Shown here piece after piece: positions 23,856 to 32,567 of a DNA stretch of 64,000 nt. The notes beneath the pieces are model-generated. The model worked only from the letters and a program-made list of their open reading frames with translations. It was not told the origin of the DNA and ran no database searches. The position numbers and the translations under genes are program-made. The first letter of the stretch is position 1. Each line of letters opens with the position of its first letter. The stretch is from ZC4RG20 sp036381515. Its GTDB lineage: Bacteria; Pseudomonadota; Gammaproteobacteria; Steroidobacterales; Rariloculaceae. The stretch covers positions 5,589 to 69,588 of the forward strand of contig DASVCR010000030.1 of the NCBI GenBank assembly GCA_036381515.1, in the 5' to 3' direction.

Positions 23856-25954
23856 TCCTTCGTCTCCAGTCGAAGCAGCGCGAGCGAACGGCCGTCGAGC
23901 CGATACGGCCCGGGCGCGACGTCCGCGGCGGCCGGAGCTTCGAGCGCGGTGTCGACGACCCGGCGCCATACGCCGCCGCGGTCGGGCAGCGCGAAGTCGA
24001 TCGGCTCGTAGTGCGCGTTCAGGAGCAGCAAAAACTCCTCGTCCTCGATGCGCCGGCCGTACGGATCGACGTCGAGGAACGCCTCCGCGTAAAGCAGGAG
24101 CCCGACGCAGCGCGCGAACGCGTTCCGCCAGTCGTGCTCGGACATCTCCTTGCCGGCAGGGGTCAGCCACAGCATCGACTGTCCCATCGGCTCGCCGATG
24201 CGTCTCAGGAAACGCCGCCTGCGAAACGCCGGATGCTTGCGGCGCAGATGCACGAGTCGGGCCGTGAAGCTCATGAGCGCATCGTCGGCCGCGTCCCAGT
24301 CGAGCCAGCTCAGCTCGTTGTCCTGACAGTACGTGTTGTTGTTGCCGCGCTGCGTGCGGCCGAGCTCGTCGCCCGCGAGCAGCATCGGGATGCCGTGCGA
24401 CAGGAGCAGCGTCGCGAGGAAGTTGCGCTTCTGACGGCGGCGGAGCGCGAGGATCCCGGGATCGTCCGTCGGGCCCTCGACGCCGCAGTTCCAGCTTTCG
24501 TTGTGCGCTTCGCCGTCGCGGTTGCCGTCGAGGTTCGCGTCGTTGTGCTTCTCGTTGTAGCTGACGAGATCCTCGAGCGTGAAGCCGTCGTGCGCGGTCA
24601 CGAAGTTCACGCTCGCGTACGGCAGGCGGCCGCTGCTTTCGTAGAGATCGCTCGAGCCGGTGAGGCGGTAGGCGAGGTCGCCGAGCACGCCCGGATCGCC
24701 CCGCCAGTAGCGGCGCACCGCGCGGCGGTACCTGTCGTTCCACTCGGCCCAGCCGATCGGGAAGTTGCCGACCTGGTACCCCCCTTCGCCGAGGTCCCAC
24801 GGCTCCGCGATCAGCTTGACCTGCGACAGCGTCGGGTCCTGGTGGATGATGTCGAAGAACGTGCCGAGCCGCTCGACGTCGTGCAGCTCGCGCGCGAGCG
24901 CGGACGCGAGGTCGAACCGGAAGCCGTCGACGTGCATCTCGGTGACCCAGTAGCGGAGGCTGTCCATGATCAGCTGCAGCACGCGCGGATGCGTCATGTT
25001 CAGCGTGTTGCCGCATCCCGTGTAGTCGACGTAGTAGCGCGGATCCGTCGGCGAAAGGCGGTAGTACGCAGCGTTGTCGATGCCGCGGAAGCAGAGCGTC
25101 GGACCGAGGTGATTGCCTTCGGCCGTGTGGTTGTAGACGACGTCGAGAATGACCTCGATGCCCGCCGAGTGGAGCCGCCGCACCATCGTGCGGAACTCGT
25201 TGATGTGGCCCGCCGCGGTGTAGCGCGCGTCGGGCGCGAAGAAGCCGATCGTGTTGTAGCCCCAGTAGTTGCGCAGTCCCTTGTCGACGAGGTGCCGGTC
25301 GTCGACGAAGCTCTGGATCGGCATCAGCTCGACCGTCGTCACGCCGAGCTCGAGCAGATGATCGACGACGGGCTGCGTGCCGAGCGCGCCGTACGTGCCG
25401 CGCAGATGCGGCGGCACGTCCGGATGGCGCGCCGTGAAGCCCTTGACGTGCAGCTCGTAGATGACGGTGTCGCTCCAGGGGACCGAGGGCCTCCGGTCGT
25501 CCCCCCACGTGAACGCCGGATCGACGACCTCGCAGCGCGGCATGCCGGCCGCGTTGTTGCGGCGGTCGAACGACAGGTCCTCGCGCGGATGGCCGATACG
25601 GTAGCCGAAGTGCGCGTCGCTCCACTTGATCTCGCCGCGGATCGATTTCGCGTACGGATCGAGCAGCAGCTTGTTCGGATTGAATCGGTGTCCCGCGGAA
25701 GGGGCGTACGGGCCGTAAACGCGATAGCCGTACAGGAGCCCCGGGCGCGCGAGCGGCAGGTAGCAGTGCCAGACCTGATCGGTGTGCTCGCGGAGCGGGA
25801 TCGCGATCGGCCCCGTGCGGCCGCTCTGCTCGAACACGACGAGCTCGACCCGCTCCGCATGCTCGGAGAAGAGCGCGAAGTTCACGCCCTCGCCGTCCCA
25901 CGTCGCGCCGAGCGGATAGGGCCGCCCGGGCCAGACCGGCGTCGCGCGCGTCAC
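23852..25954 (-). CDS. glgX: Glycogen debranching enzyme GlgX
   Basis: A 700-residue GH13 isoamylase-type enzyme that removes alpha-1,6 branches from limit glycogen. It opens VWPGRPYPLGATWDGEGVNFALFSEHA (CBM48), continues TVIYELHVKGFT, DVVYNHTAEG, GFRFDLASAL (nucleophile), KLIAEPWDLG (acid/base) and NFVTAHDGFTLEDLVSYN. Start GTG 25954 overlaps the glgC stop (GTGA); the longer frame toward 26428 shadows glgC. Length matches the family. Together with GlgC and TreZ it moves carbon between glycogen and trehalose. Confidence 0.95.
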   Translation of the reverse strand: MTRATPVWPGRPYPLGATWDGEGVNFALFSEHAERVELVVFEQSGRTGPIAIPLREHTDQVWHCYLPLARPGLLYGYRVYGPYAPSAGHRFNPNKLLLDPYAKSIRGEIKWSDAHFGYRIGHPREDLSFDRRNNAAGMPRCEVVDPAFTWGDDRRPSVPWSDTVIYELHVKGFTARHPDVPPHLRGTYGALGTQPVVDHLLELGVTTVELMPIQSFVDDRHLVDKGLRNYWGYNTIGFFAPDARYTAAGHINEFRTMVRRLHSAGIEVILDVVYNHTAEGNHLGPTLCFRGIDNAAYYRLSPTDPRYYVDYTGCGNTLNMTHPRVLQLIMDSLRYWVTEMHVDGFRFDLASALARELHDVERLGTFFDIIHQDPTLSQVKLIAEPWDLGEGGYQVGNFPIGWAEWNDRYRRAVRRYWRGDPGVLGDLAYRLTGSSDLYESSGRLPYASVNFVTAHDGFTLEDLVSYNEKHNDANLDGNRDGEAHNESWNCGVEGPTDDPGILALRRRQKRNFLATLLLSHGIPMLLAGDELGRTQRGNNNTYCQDNELSWLDWDAADDALMSFTARLVHLRRKHPAFRRRRFLRRIGEPMGQSMLWLTPAGKEMSEHDWRNAFARCVGLLLYAEAFLDVDPYGRRIEDEEFLLLLNAHYEPIDFALPDRGGVWRRVVDTALEAPAAADVAPGPYRLDGRSLALLRLETKE

Positions 25955-27222
25955 GCGACCTTGCGCGCGGCGGCCGTCTTCTCCGACTTCGGCGTCCGCC
26001 GCGTCACGAGGACGATGCCGCGCGGCGAAACGTAGTGCTCGTAGCGCTCCGCGTCGTCGAACAGGTCGCCGCCGAGGACCGTGTTGTCCGGGATCACGCA
26101 GCGGCTGTCGACGACGACGCGATCGAGCGAGCAGTTGCGCCCGATCTTCACGTCCGGAAGCAGCACCGAGTCCTTGATGCGCGAGTGCGGGCCGATCTCG
26201 CAGCCCGACGATACGACGGAGTGCAGCAGATCCCCGGCAACGACGGCGCCGTGGCCGATGATCGACGCGTGGATGCGTACCGAGTGGCTGACGAGGGCCG
26301 GCGCCGAGCAGCGGACGTGTGTCCAGATCGGCCACGCCGGGTCGAACAGATCGACCTTCGGGCCGTCCTCCCGCACGAGATCCATGTGCGCGCTCCAGTA
26401 CGCGTCGATCGTGCCGACGTCGCGCCAATAGCCGGGATCCGTGCCGTTCCGTGCCTTGAACGAGAAGCCAAACACGCGCGCCGTCGAGATCGCTTTCGGC
26501 AGCACGCTATAGCCGAAGTCGTGCGCGGAGTCGGGATCGGCGGCATCGTCCTCGAGCCGCTCGAACAGCACGTCGCGGTCGAAGATGTAGATTCCCATCG
26601 ACGCGAGCGTCACGTCGGTGTGTCCGGGGCTCGGCTGCGGCCGATCCGGCTTCTCGTCGAAGGACCGCACGCGGCCGTCGCGGTCCATGCCGATGATACC
26701 GTACGTGCGCCGGGCCTCGTCGATCGGGACCTCGACGCAGCCGACCGTGATCTCGGCGCGCGCCGCGACGTGCGCGTCGAGCATCCGCGAGTAGTCCATC
26801 GCGTACACGTGATCGCCCGCGAGCACGAGCACGTGATCGGGGTCGAGCGCTTCGATCAGATCGCGGTTCTGATGCACGGCATCGACCGTTCCCATGTACC
26901 AGCGCTCGCCGCAGCGCTGCTGCGCGGGCCAGATCTCGATGAACTCGCCGAGCTCGCGGCGCAGGAATCCCCATCCCTGCTGCACGTGCCTGATCAGCGA
27001 CTGCGACTTGTACTGCGTCAGGAGCGCGATGCGCCGGATATCCGAGTTGACGCAGTTCGACAGCGTGAAATCGATGGCGCGATGATGGCCGCCGAACGGC
27101 ACGGCGGGCTTCGCGCGCCACTCCGTCAGGCCCTTCAGTCGCGTTCCGTTTCCCCCCGCGAGGATCAATGCCAGCGTGCGGCTGCGTCCGCGGCTAGGAG
27201 CGGAACGGCTGCTGTTCTCCAT
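25951..27222 (-). CDS. glgC: Glucose-1-phosphate adenylyltransferase
   Basis: A 423-residue ADP-glucose pyrophosphorylase. ALILAGGNGTRLKGLTEWRAKPAVPFGG is the nucleotide/phosphate loop, with RWYMGTVDAVHQN, HVLVLAGDHVYAMDY, FDEKPDRP and YWRDVGTIDAYW downstream. The C-terminal part is a left-handed beta helix (IIGHGAVV, SRIKDSVLLPDVKIG). First gene of the glgC-glgX-treZ-SDR operon. AGGAGG precedes the ATG. A perfect sigma-54 promoter about 240 bases upstream points at it, suggesting that ADP-glucose supply is induced with the same regulon. Confidence 0.96.
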   Translation of the reverse strand: MENSSRSAPSRGRSRTLALILAGGNGTRLKGLTEWRAKPAVPFGGHHRAIDFTLSNCVNSDIRRIALLTQYKSQSLIRHVQQGWGFLRRELGEFIEIWPAQQRCGERWYMGTVDAVHQNRDLIEALDPDHVLVLAGDHVYAMDYSRMLDAHVAARAEITVGCVEVPIDEARRTYGIIGMDRDGRVRSFDEKPDRPQPSPGHTDVTLASMGIYIFDRDVLFERLEDDAADPDSAHDFGYSVLPKAISTARVFGFSFKARNGTDPGYWRDVGTIDAYWSAHMDLVREDGPKVDLFDPAWPIWTHVRCSAPALVSHSVRIHASIIGHGAVVAGDLLHSVVSSGCEIGPHSRIKDSVLLPDVKIGRNCSLDRVVVDSRCVIPDNTVLGGDLFDDAERYEHYVSPRGIVLVTRRTPKSEKTAAARKVA

Positions 27223-27529
27223 GCGAGCGAATCCTCCTGCGCGTGCTTACGGCGCTCCGGCCGCGGGCGCGGTCGGCAAGTTGCAAAACGGCTCGGGTTT
27301 TCCCATCTTTGAATCGTCCGGCGCAGGAGCGTGTCGGCGGTCGGACGCTCCGCTCTGCAGCTGCCGACGGTCGGCCGGTAAGGGCGCCGTCCGCGGCCTG
27401 CATCGCGAGCCGACCTCCCGCGCAAGATGATGCTCGGAAACGGTCGAGTCCCCGTCGAAGCGAAGCAAACACCGTGCCATGGCGACGGGCGCAGGAGCGG
27501 CAATGGCATGGAACTTGGAGACCACGGGC
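27223..27529. other. Divergent intergenic region glgC/M48
   Basis: 307 bases between glgC (minus) and the M48 protease gene (plus). It holds the sigma-54 promoter of glgC at 27464-27479 and the ribosome sites of both genes. Nothing else was recognised. Confidence 0.6.
27464..27479 (-). promoter_or_regulatory. Sigma-54 promoter, glgC operon
   Basis: Minus-strand TGGCACG-GTGT-TTGCT, full consensus match. Transcription would start near 27452, leaving a leader of about 230 bases before the glgC ATG at 27222. Confidence 0.75.
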
Positions 27530-29002
27530 ATGCGATCGACACGCGCGAGCCCGACGGCGCAACCGGCGCCGAAGCGCGTCCGCGGAGCGCTTGCGGCCGT
27601 GCTCGTGTTCGCGCTCGCCGGTGGTTGCTCGGTCAATCCCGCGACCGGGGAGCGTCAGCTCTCGCTGATCTCCGAGCAGCAGGAGATCGCGATGGGCCGC
27701 GAAGCGGCCGGTCAGGTCGCGCAGCAGATCGGGCTCGTCGACGACGACGCGCTGCAGCAGTACGTCGAGGACGTCGGCCAAAGGCTCGCGGCCGCGAGCG
27801 AGAGGCCGGACCTGCCGTGGCAGTTTCGCGTCGTCGACGACCCGACGCCCAACGCATTCGCGCTGCCGGGCGGGTACATCTTCGTCACGCGGGGTCTCGC
27901 GGGGCTCCTGACCTCGGAGGCGCAGCTCGCGGCCGTCCTCGGTCACGAGATCGGCCACGTGACGGCGCGCCATTCGGTCGCGCAGATGAGCCGCGCGCAG
28001 CTCGCCCAGCTCGGTCTCGGACTCGGCATCATCCTGTCGCCCGAGATTGCGCAGCTCGGCGATCTGCTCGGCAGCGGCCTGCAGCTGCTGTTTCTGAAGT
28101 ACGGCCGAGACGACGAGCGGGAGTCCGACGAGCTCGGCTTCCGCTACATGCTCCAGACGGGCTACGACGTCGAGCAGATGGACGACGTGTTCCGTGCGCT
28201 CCTCGCCGCAGGCGAGCAGGCCGGGGCGAGCCCGCTGCCCGACTGGTTGTCGAGTCATCCGACGGAGGCGGAGCGTATCCGCACGGCGGAAGGCCGCGTC
28301 GCGGCGCTCGCGGACCGGCCTGCCGACCTGCGCGTCGATCGCGACGCCTATCTCGCTGCGATCGACGGCATGATCTACGGCTCGAACCCGCGCCACGGGT
28401 TCTTCCGCGGCGACTGGTTCTATCACCCGGAGCTGATCTTTCGGTTCCGGATCCCGGAGACGTGGCAGCGGCAGAACCTGACGAATGCCGTCGTCGGCGT
28501 GAGCCCGGAGCGGGACGCGGCCGTCGAGCTCACGATCGCTCCCGGCGGCTCGCCGGACGCCGCGGCGCGCGCGTTCTTCGGAGGCCAAAACGTGCAGCTC
28601 GTCGGCAGCGCGCGCGAAGAGCTGAACGGGAAGCCCGCCATCGTCAGCGAGTTCCGCGCGCAGGCGCAGGGCGGCGTCGTGCGAGGTTACGTCGCGCACA
28701 TCGGCCACGCGGACGCGGTCTATCAGATCGTCGCGTATGCGCCCGAGCAGGCGTTTCCCGCCCGCGCCGCGACGCTCGAGGAGATCGTCGGCAGCTTCTC
28801 GGACGTGCGCGATCCCGACGTGCTGAACGTTCAGCCGAACCGCATCGACGTCGTGCGGCTGCCGCGCGCGATGACGCTCGAGGAGTTCGCGCGCGAGTTT
28901 CCGTCCGAGGTCTCGAACGAGGAGCTCGCCGCGATCAACCAGGTCGCGCCGGGCGAGATGCTCGCCGAGGGCACGCTCGTCAAGCGGGTCGTCTCGGGCT
29001 GA
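27530..29002 (+). CDS. M48-family metalloprotease lipoprotein
   Basis: A 490-residue exported protease. The lipobox LVFALAGGC marks a lipoprotein signal. The peptidase domain has VLGHEIGHVTARH (HExxH zinc motif) and the third ligand region ERESDELGFRYM. A C-terminal region (about 290-490) contains beta-rich segments ending in MTLEEFAREFPSEVSNEELAAINQV, similar to the LysM-like tail of BepA/YfgC-type Ste24 homologues. I start at ATG 27530, which has GGAG nine bases upstream and gives a compact signal; ATG 27479 is possible. Probably in periplasmic outer-membrane protein quality control. Confidence 0.9.
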   Translation: MRSTRASPTAQPAPKRVRGALAAVLVFALAGGCSVNPATGERQLSLISEQQEIAMGREAAGQVAQQIGLVDDDALQQYVEDVGQRLAAASERPDLPWQFRVVDDPTPNAFALPGGYIFVTRGLAGLLTSEAQLAAVLGHEIGHVTARHSVAQMSRAQLAQLGLGLGIILSPEIAQLGDLLGSGLQLLFLKYGRDDERESDELGFRYMLQTGYDVEQMDDVFRALLAAGEQAGASPLPDWLSSHPTEAERIRTAEGRVAALADRPADLRVDRDAYLAAIDGMIYGSNPRHGFFRGDWFYHPELIFRFRIPETWQRQNLTNAVVGVSPERDAAVELTIAPGGSPDAAARAFFGGQNVQLVGSAREELNGKPAIVSEFRAQAQGGVVRGYVAHIGHADAVYQIVAYAPEQAFPARAATLEEIVGSFSDVRDPDVLNVQPNRIDVVRLPRAMTLEEFAREFPSEVSNEELAAINQVAPGEMLAEGTLVKRVVSG

Positions 29003-29048
29003 TCATCGGCCGCGCGCGACACCGATCACAGCGCGAGACCGATCACAT

Positions 29049-29366
29049 CTAGAGTCGATAGACCGCGGCCGGGTCGTCGCCGGCTTCGTCGAACGGGGCC
29101 GCGTTCTCGAAGCGCTCGGGGGCGATGTCGACGACCAGCGCCTCGCTCTCCGTGTCGAGGCGCACCGACTCCGCGGGGACCACGTAGCGGTGCTTGTGCA
29201 TGCCGAGCGCGCCCGCGCCGAACGACAGCACGAAGTAGCGCGTCCGCGCGAGCTTCGCATCGAGCAGCACGTCCTCGACCGTGCCGAGCTTCGCGCCGCG
29301 GGCGTCGAGCACCTGGTAGTCCTCGAGGCTCCTGGCCGATATCACCGACGACATCCTTCCGCTCAT
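29049..29366 (-). CDS. PRC-barrel domain protein
   Basis: A 105-residue cytoplasmic protein with one PRC-barrel (SVISARSLEDYQVLDARGAKLGTVEDVLLDAKLARTRYFVLSFG then HRYVVPAESV). PRC barrels occur in photosynthetic reaction centre H subunits and in RimM, and stand-alone copies are frequent in stress-induced clusters. ATG 29366 follows AGGAAG. A sigma-54-like site lies 33-48 bases upstream, divergent from that of the DUF883-like operon. Function unknown. Confidence 0.88.
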   Translation of the reverse strand: MSGRMSSVISARSLEDYQVLDARGAKLGTVEDVLLDAKLARTRYFVLSFGAGALGMHKHRYVVPAESVRLDTESEALVVDIAPERFENAAPFDEAGDDPAAVYRL

Positions 29367-29398
29367 CGGAACGCTTCCTTCGATACCCGAGCAGGCAA

Positions 29399-29414
29399 AG
29401 CAAGTTGCATGCCC
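29399..29414 (-). promoter_or_regulatory. Sigma-54-like promoter, PRC-barrel gene
   Basis: Minus-strand GGGCATG-CAAC-TTGCT, one mismatch (first base of -24). It points at the PRC-barrel gene and is 24 bases from the divergent site at 29439-29454. Confidence 0.65.
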
Positions 29415-29438
29415 GCGGTTGCCGCTCGTCAGGCGCCG

Positions 29439-29454
29439 TGGCACGCTTTCTGCA
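29439..29454 (+). promoter_or_regulatory. Sigma-54 promoter, DUF883-like operon
   Basis: Plus-strand TGGCACG-CTTT-CTGCA, one mismatch (T to C at the start of -12). About 30 bases before the ATG at 29483. The same variant -12 occurs at 34745-34760. Confidence 0.7.
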
Positions 29455-29482
29455 CCGCCCGCCGAGAAAGTCTGGGAGAAGA

Positions 29483-29716
29483 ATGGTGAGCACGACATCG
29501 CATGCGACGGACGCACGCGTCGCGGGTCTCGATGTTTCGCGGGACGAGCCGGCCCCCGCTTCGAAGGAAGCGGCCGGTCGCCCGGAGTCGGAGCTGGCCG
29601 AGACGCTCGAGCAGAACCTCCGCAAGGTTCGCGAGTACATCGAAAAGAATCCGGTGCAAAGCGCAGCGATCGCGTTCGCCGCGGGGGTCGTGCTGAGCAG
29701 CCTGCTGCGACGGTGA
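29483..29716 (+). CDS. DUF883/ElaB-like small membrane protein
   Basis: A 77-residue protein with a helical charged part (ESELAETLEQNLRKVREYIEKNP) and a C-terminal single transmembrane helix ending in basic residues (AFAAGVVLSSLLRR). This is the DUF883/ElaB-YqjD layout; E. coli members anchor to the inner membrane and bind ribosomes in stationary phase. GGGAGAAGA precedes the ATG. First gene of a three-gene chain (GTGA and TGATG junctions) behind a sigma-54 promoter. Confidence 0.87.
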   Translation: MVSTTSHATDARVAGLDVSRDEPAPASKEAAGRPESELAETLEQNLRKVREYIEKNPVQSAAIAFAAGVVLSSLLRR

Positions 29717-30141
29717 GCGCGTCACGCCCGCTGCCGCCGTCCGGGCGCGAGGACGACGCGCCGCTGCCCGAAGGCGGCGAGCAGGCCGGCGATTCGGGAT
29801 CCGCCGCCGCGGCGGCCGGGCTCGTGTCCGGCGCGCTCGATCTCGCCCGCGACATCGTCGCGCTCGCGGCCGCGGAGCTCCGGCTCGCGGCGCTGAGCGG
29901 CATGACGATGCTGATGCTCGTGCTCGTCACCGCGGCGCTCATCGTCGTCGGGTGGACCTTTGTCGCCGCGGTCGCCGCATACGTGCTCGTCCAGGTCGGC
30001 CTGCCGTGGCCCGCGGCGGGCCTGATCATCGCGGCGGTGCACGGCGTCGCCGCCTTTCTGCTGTGGCGGACCGTCGTGCGCCTCAGCCGTTCGTTGACCC
30101 TGCCGGAGCTCAGGCGGAGCGTGCTGTCGCAAGAGGAGTGA
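29713..30141 (+). CDS. Holin-like (YqjE-type) membrane protein
   Basis: A 142-residue protein. A low-complexity N-terminus leads to an amphipathic helix (LVSGALDLARDIVALAAAELRLAALS) and two transmembrane helices (about 66-90 and 95-120). It matches the holin-X/YqjE type that accompanies DUF883 genes in other genomes. GTG start at 29713 overlaps the preceding stop by four bases. It parallels the gene at 9649-10122, so the window carries two versions of this module. Confidence 0.82.
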   Translation: MSASRPLPPSGREDDAPLPEGGEQAGDSGSAAAAAGLVSGALDLARDIVALAAAELRLAALSGMTMLMLVLVTAALIVVGWTFVAAVAAYVLVQVGLPWPAAGLIIAAVHGVAAFLLWRTVVRLSRSLTLPELRRSVLSQEE

Positions 30142-30593
30142 TGGCGTTCTGGTTGCGGTCCGTGGAACGGCGGGTGGCCGCGCGCGGCGAGCGCGTGCGT
30201 GCCAATCTCGCCGCCGTCGGCGCCGCGAGGCGCCGATTCGCGAGCGGGCTCAGGCGCGAGCTGGGCAAACCGAAAGTGCTGCTCGCGTTGTTCGCGGCCG
30301 GCTTGGGCTACGGCTGGCTGCGGCGCGCGCCGGACCGGCCGGCGCCGCGCTCGGACGACGCGGAGCGGAGCGAGGATCGGACAGGGCGGCTCGCGAGGCT
30401 CGCCGCCGCGATGGTTGCGGGCGCGCGGATCTATGCGCAGGTGCGGCGCGCCGCGGCGCTCGTCGAGCCGCACCGCGGGTCGCGCGGACGGCACGACGCC
30501 GGCACCGCGCCCGGCTCATCCGCGTTTCGACAGGATCCGTCCGACGAGGCGCAGCAGCACGAGGCTTACGAGCGTCACGAGCGCCGCGAGTAG
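30141..30593 (+). CDS. YqjK-like helical membrane protein
   Basis: A 150-residue basic protein. The N-terminal helix is rich in Arg (SVERRVAARGERVRANLAAV, RRRFASGLRRELGKP), followed by a short hydrophobic span (KVLLALFAAGLGYGWLRR) and a charged tail. It sits in the YqjK position of the elaB/yqjD-yqjE-yqjK-like order but sequence resemblance is weak. The ATG shares its A with the preceding stop. The last 78 bases overlap the convergent mgtC-type gene, so the true C-terminus is uncertain. Confidence 0.7.
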   Translation: MAFWLRSVERRVAARGERVRANLAAVGAARRRFASGLRRELGKPKVLLALFAAGLGYGWLRRAPDRPAPRSDDAERSEDRTGRLARLAAAMVAGARIYAQVRRAAALVEPHRGSRGRHDAGTAPGSSAFRQDPSDEAQQHEAYERHERRE

Positions 30594-30983
30594 CAGCTGC
30601 CCGAGGCCGACGGCGATCCCGATCGCCGAGACGAGCAGCAGCGACGCGCCGGTCGTCAGGCCCTCGATGATGCGCGATTCGTGATGCCGGAAGATCGTGC
30701 CGGCGCCGAGGAACGCGACGCCCGTCACGATCGCCTCGACGATCCGCAACGGGTCGGCGCGCAGCACTTGGGGCAGCGTGTCTTCCGCGAACCGGTCGAT
30801 GAGCAGGTCGCCGAGCCCGACGAGCAGCGCGGCCGCGGAGGCGAGGAGCGCGTGCGTGCGCAGCCCGGCGGGACGGTTCGCGAGCTCCCGCTCGAGCCCG
30901 ACGATGCCGCCGAACGTGCCGGCGATCACCACCTTGATCGCGATCTCGACCTGCGCGAGCCAGTTGGTCTCGAAGAGTTCCAA
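30516..30983 (-). CDS. MgtC/SapB-family membrane protein
   Basis: A 155-residue inner-membrane protein with four to five helices. The signature GIVGLERELANRPAGLRTHALL is diagnostic of MgtC/SapB, and VAFLGAGTIFRHHESRIIEGLTTGASLLL follows. MgtC members affect Mg limitation survival and inhibit the F1Fo ATPase or act on PhoR in some species; the C-terminal regulatory domain of virulence MgtC is absent here. The start is TTG 30983, as no ATG or GTG lies in a suitable place. It ends convergent with the gene at 30141. Confidence 0.88.
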   Translation of the reverse strand: MELFETNWLAQVEIAIKVVIAGTFGGIVGLERELANRPAGLRTHALLASAAALLVGLGDLLIDRFAEDTLPQVLRADPLRIVEAIVTGVAFLGAGTIFRHHESRIIEGLTTGASLLLVSAIGIAVGLGQLLLAALVTLVSLVLLRLVGRILSKRG

Positions 30984-31023
30984 GCGCGAGCGAGCGGACC
31001 CTTGAGTTGCGCGCGGCCGGCGA

Positions 31024-32349
31024 TCAGGACGCCTTTTCCTGCTCGTAGACGTGCAGGCGGTTGTACAGCGTGTTCAGGCTGATGCCGAGGATCTCGGCGG
31101 CGGCACGCTTGTCGCCGTCGAAATGCGCGAGCGTGCGCATGATCAGCTCGCGCTCGATCTCGCGGATCGAGCGGCCGACCTGCAGGCCCTCGAGCCGGTT
31201 CTGCTGACCGAACGGGCTCTCGAAGCGCTCCGGCAGCACGACCTCGCCGTCGTCCGAGTCCGACAGGATGAACGCCCTGTGGATCACGTGCCGCAGCTCG
31301 CGGACGTTGCCGGGCCAGTGGTAGGCCTCGAGGCGCTTGATCGACTTCTCGGACAGCCACCGGTGCGGCCCATAGCGCTTCGCGAGCTCGTTCAGGAAGT
31401 GGTTCGCGAGCAGCGCGATGTCCTCACGTCGCTGGTGCAGCGGCGGCAGGCTGATCGGGAACACGCTGAGCCGATAGTACAGATCCTTGCGCAGCGCCTT
31501 GTTCTGGATCGCCTCGTTCGGAACGCGGTTCGTCGCCGCGATCACGCGCGTCTCGACCGGAATCTCCTTCTCGCTGCCGACCGGCAGGACCTTGCGCGTC
31601 TCGAGCACGCGCAGGAAGTGCGGCTGGAGCTCCGCAGGCATCTCCGTCAGCTCGTCGAGGAAGAGGGTGCCGTTGTGCGCGCGCACGAAGAAGCCCGAAT
31701 GCTGGCGCGTCGCGCCCGTGAAGCTGCCCTTCTCGTGGCCGAACAGCTCGCTGCCCGCGAGCTCGCGCGACAACGAGCCGCAGTTGACGGCCACGAACTC
31801 GCCGCGGCGCCGGCTCTCCCTGTGGATCGCCTCCGCGACCAGCTCCTTGCCGGTGCCCGTCTCGCCGAGGATCAGCACGGGGCTGTCTGTGCACGCGATC
31901 TTGCGGATCTGGTTGTAGACCTCATGCATCTGCGGCGTCTCGCCGACCAGCAGCCCGAAGTGCAGATCGACGTCGTCCTCGTCGTACGTGCTGTGCTCGA
32001 GATCCCGCAGCAGGCTCATCAGCTCGCGGTTGTCGATCGGCTTCGTCAGATAAGAGACCGTCGGTCCGCTCAGATTCTTGATTTGCGACTTGATGCCGGG
32101 ATGACCGGTGATCAGAACGACGCGCTCGACCTCAAGCTTGTTCTTCGCGAGCTCGTCGAGCAGCTCGAGGCCGTTGCCGTCCGGCAGCATCAGGTCGAGC
32201 AGCAGCACGTCGGACGGCTGGGAATCGAGGATTCTTCTGGCATTCGCCAGCGTATCGGCCGTACGCACTTCGTGGCCGTGCAGCCGCAACATCTCGGACG
32301 CGCTGGCGACGAAATCCGGCTCGTCATCGACCAACAATACGCTTGCCAT
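31024..32349 (-). CDS. NtrC-family sigma-54 response regulator
   Basis: A 441-residue enhancer-binding activator. Receiver (about 3-118) with D52 in LLLDLMLPDGNG and K103 in YLTKPID. AAA+ domain with Walker A GETGTGKE (162-169), the sigma-54 contact loop GSFTGA (208-213, usual GAFTGA with Ala to Ser), Walker B TLFLDE (228-233) and R-finger region. C-terminal Fis-type HTH (DKRAAAEILGISLNTLYNRL). It resembles PrsR-type regulators of EPS/PEP-CTERM systems and is the natural candidate to drive the many sigma-54 promoters here. A small kinase-like gene lies divergent. Confidence 0.94.
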   Translation of the reverse strand: MASVLLVDDEPDFVASASEMLRLHGHEVRTADTLANARRILDSQPSDVLLLDLMLPDGNGLELLDELAKNKLEVERVVLITGHPGIKSQIKNLSGPTVSYLTKPIDNRELMSLLRDLEHSTYDEDDVDLHFGLLVGETPQMHEVYNQIRKIACTDSPVLILGETGTGKELVAEAIHRESRRRGEFVAVNCGSLSRELAGSELFGHEKGSFTGATRQHSGFFVRAHNGTLFLDELTEMPAELQPHFLRVLETRKVLPVGSEKEIPVETRVIAATNRVPNEAIQNKALRKDLYYRLSVFPISLPPLHQRREDIALLANHFLNELAKRYGPHRWLSEKSIKRLEAYHWPGNVRELRHVIHRAFILSDSDDGEVVLPERFESPFGQQNRLEGLQVGRSIREIERELIMRTLAHFDGDKRAAAEILGISLNTLYNRLHVYEQEKAS

Positions 32350-32567
32350 CAGTTCACCGTTCCGCTTTTTGCGTTCATCGGGAGTATGAATCTACCAGAA
32401 TCTCTCCGCGCATTCTTTCCGTCGAACGCGGGCCCCGGATGCACTGTCACCGTTCGGCAACAGGTCCCGCCGAGCGGCGTTCGGCATGGGGAATGCATTG
32501 GGTATCATGGGGAAAACCGGCCACCTCGTTGCGGCACGCCGGACGTGTCCCCACTAAGGTACAGCAC

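Noticed and set aside
27504..27519. TGGCATG-GAAC-TTGGA as sigma-54 promoter of the M48 gene
   Set aside because: It lacks the invariant GC of the -12 element and would start transcription at the chosen ATG.
32482..32497. CGGCATG-GGGA-ATGCA before the small kinase
   Set aside because: Two mismatches; kept out of the promoter list though the position is suitable.
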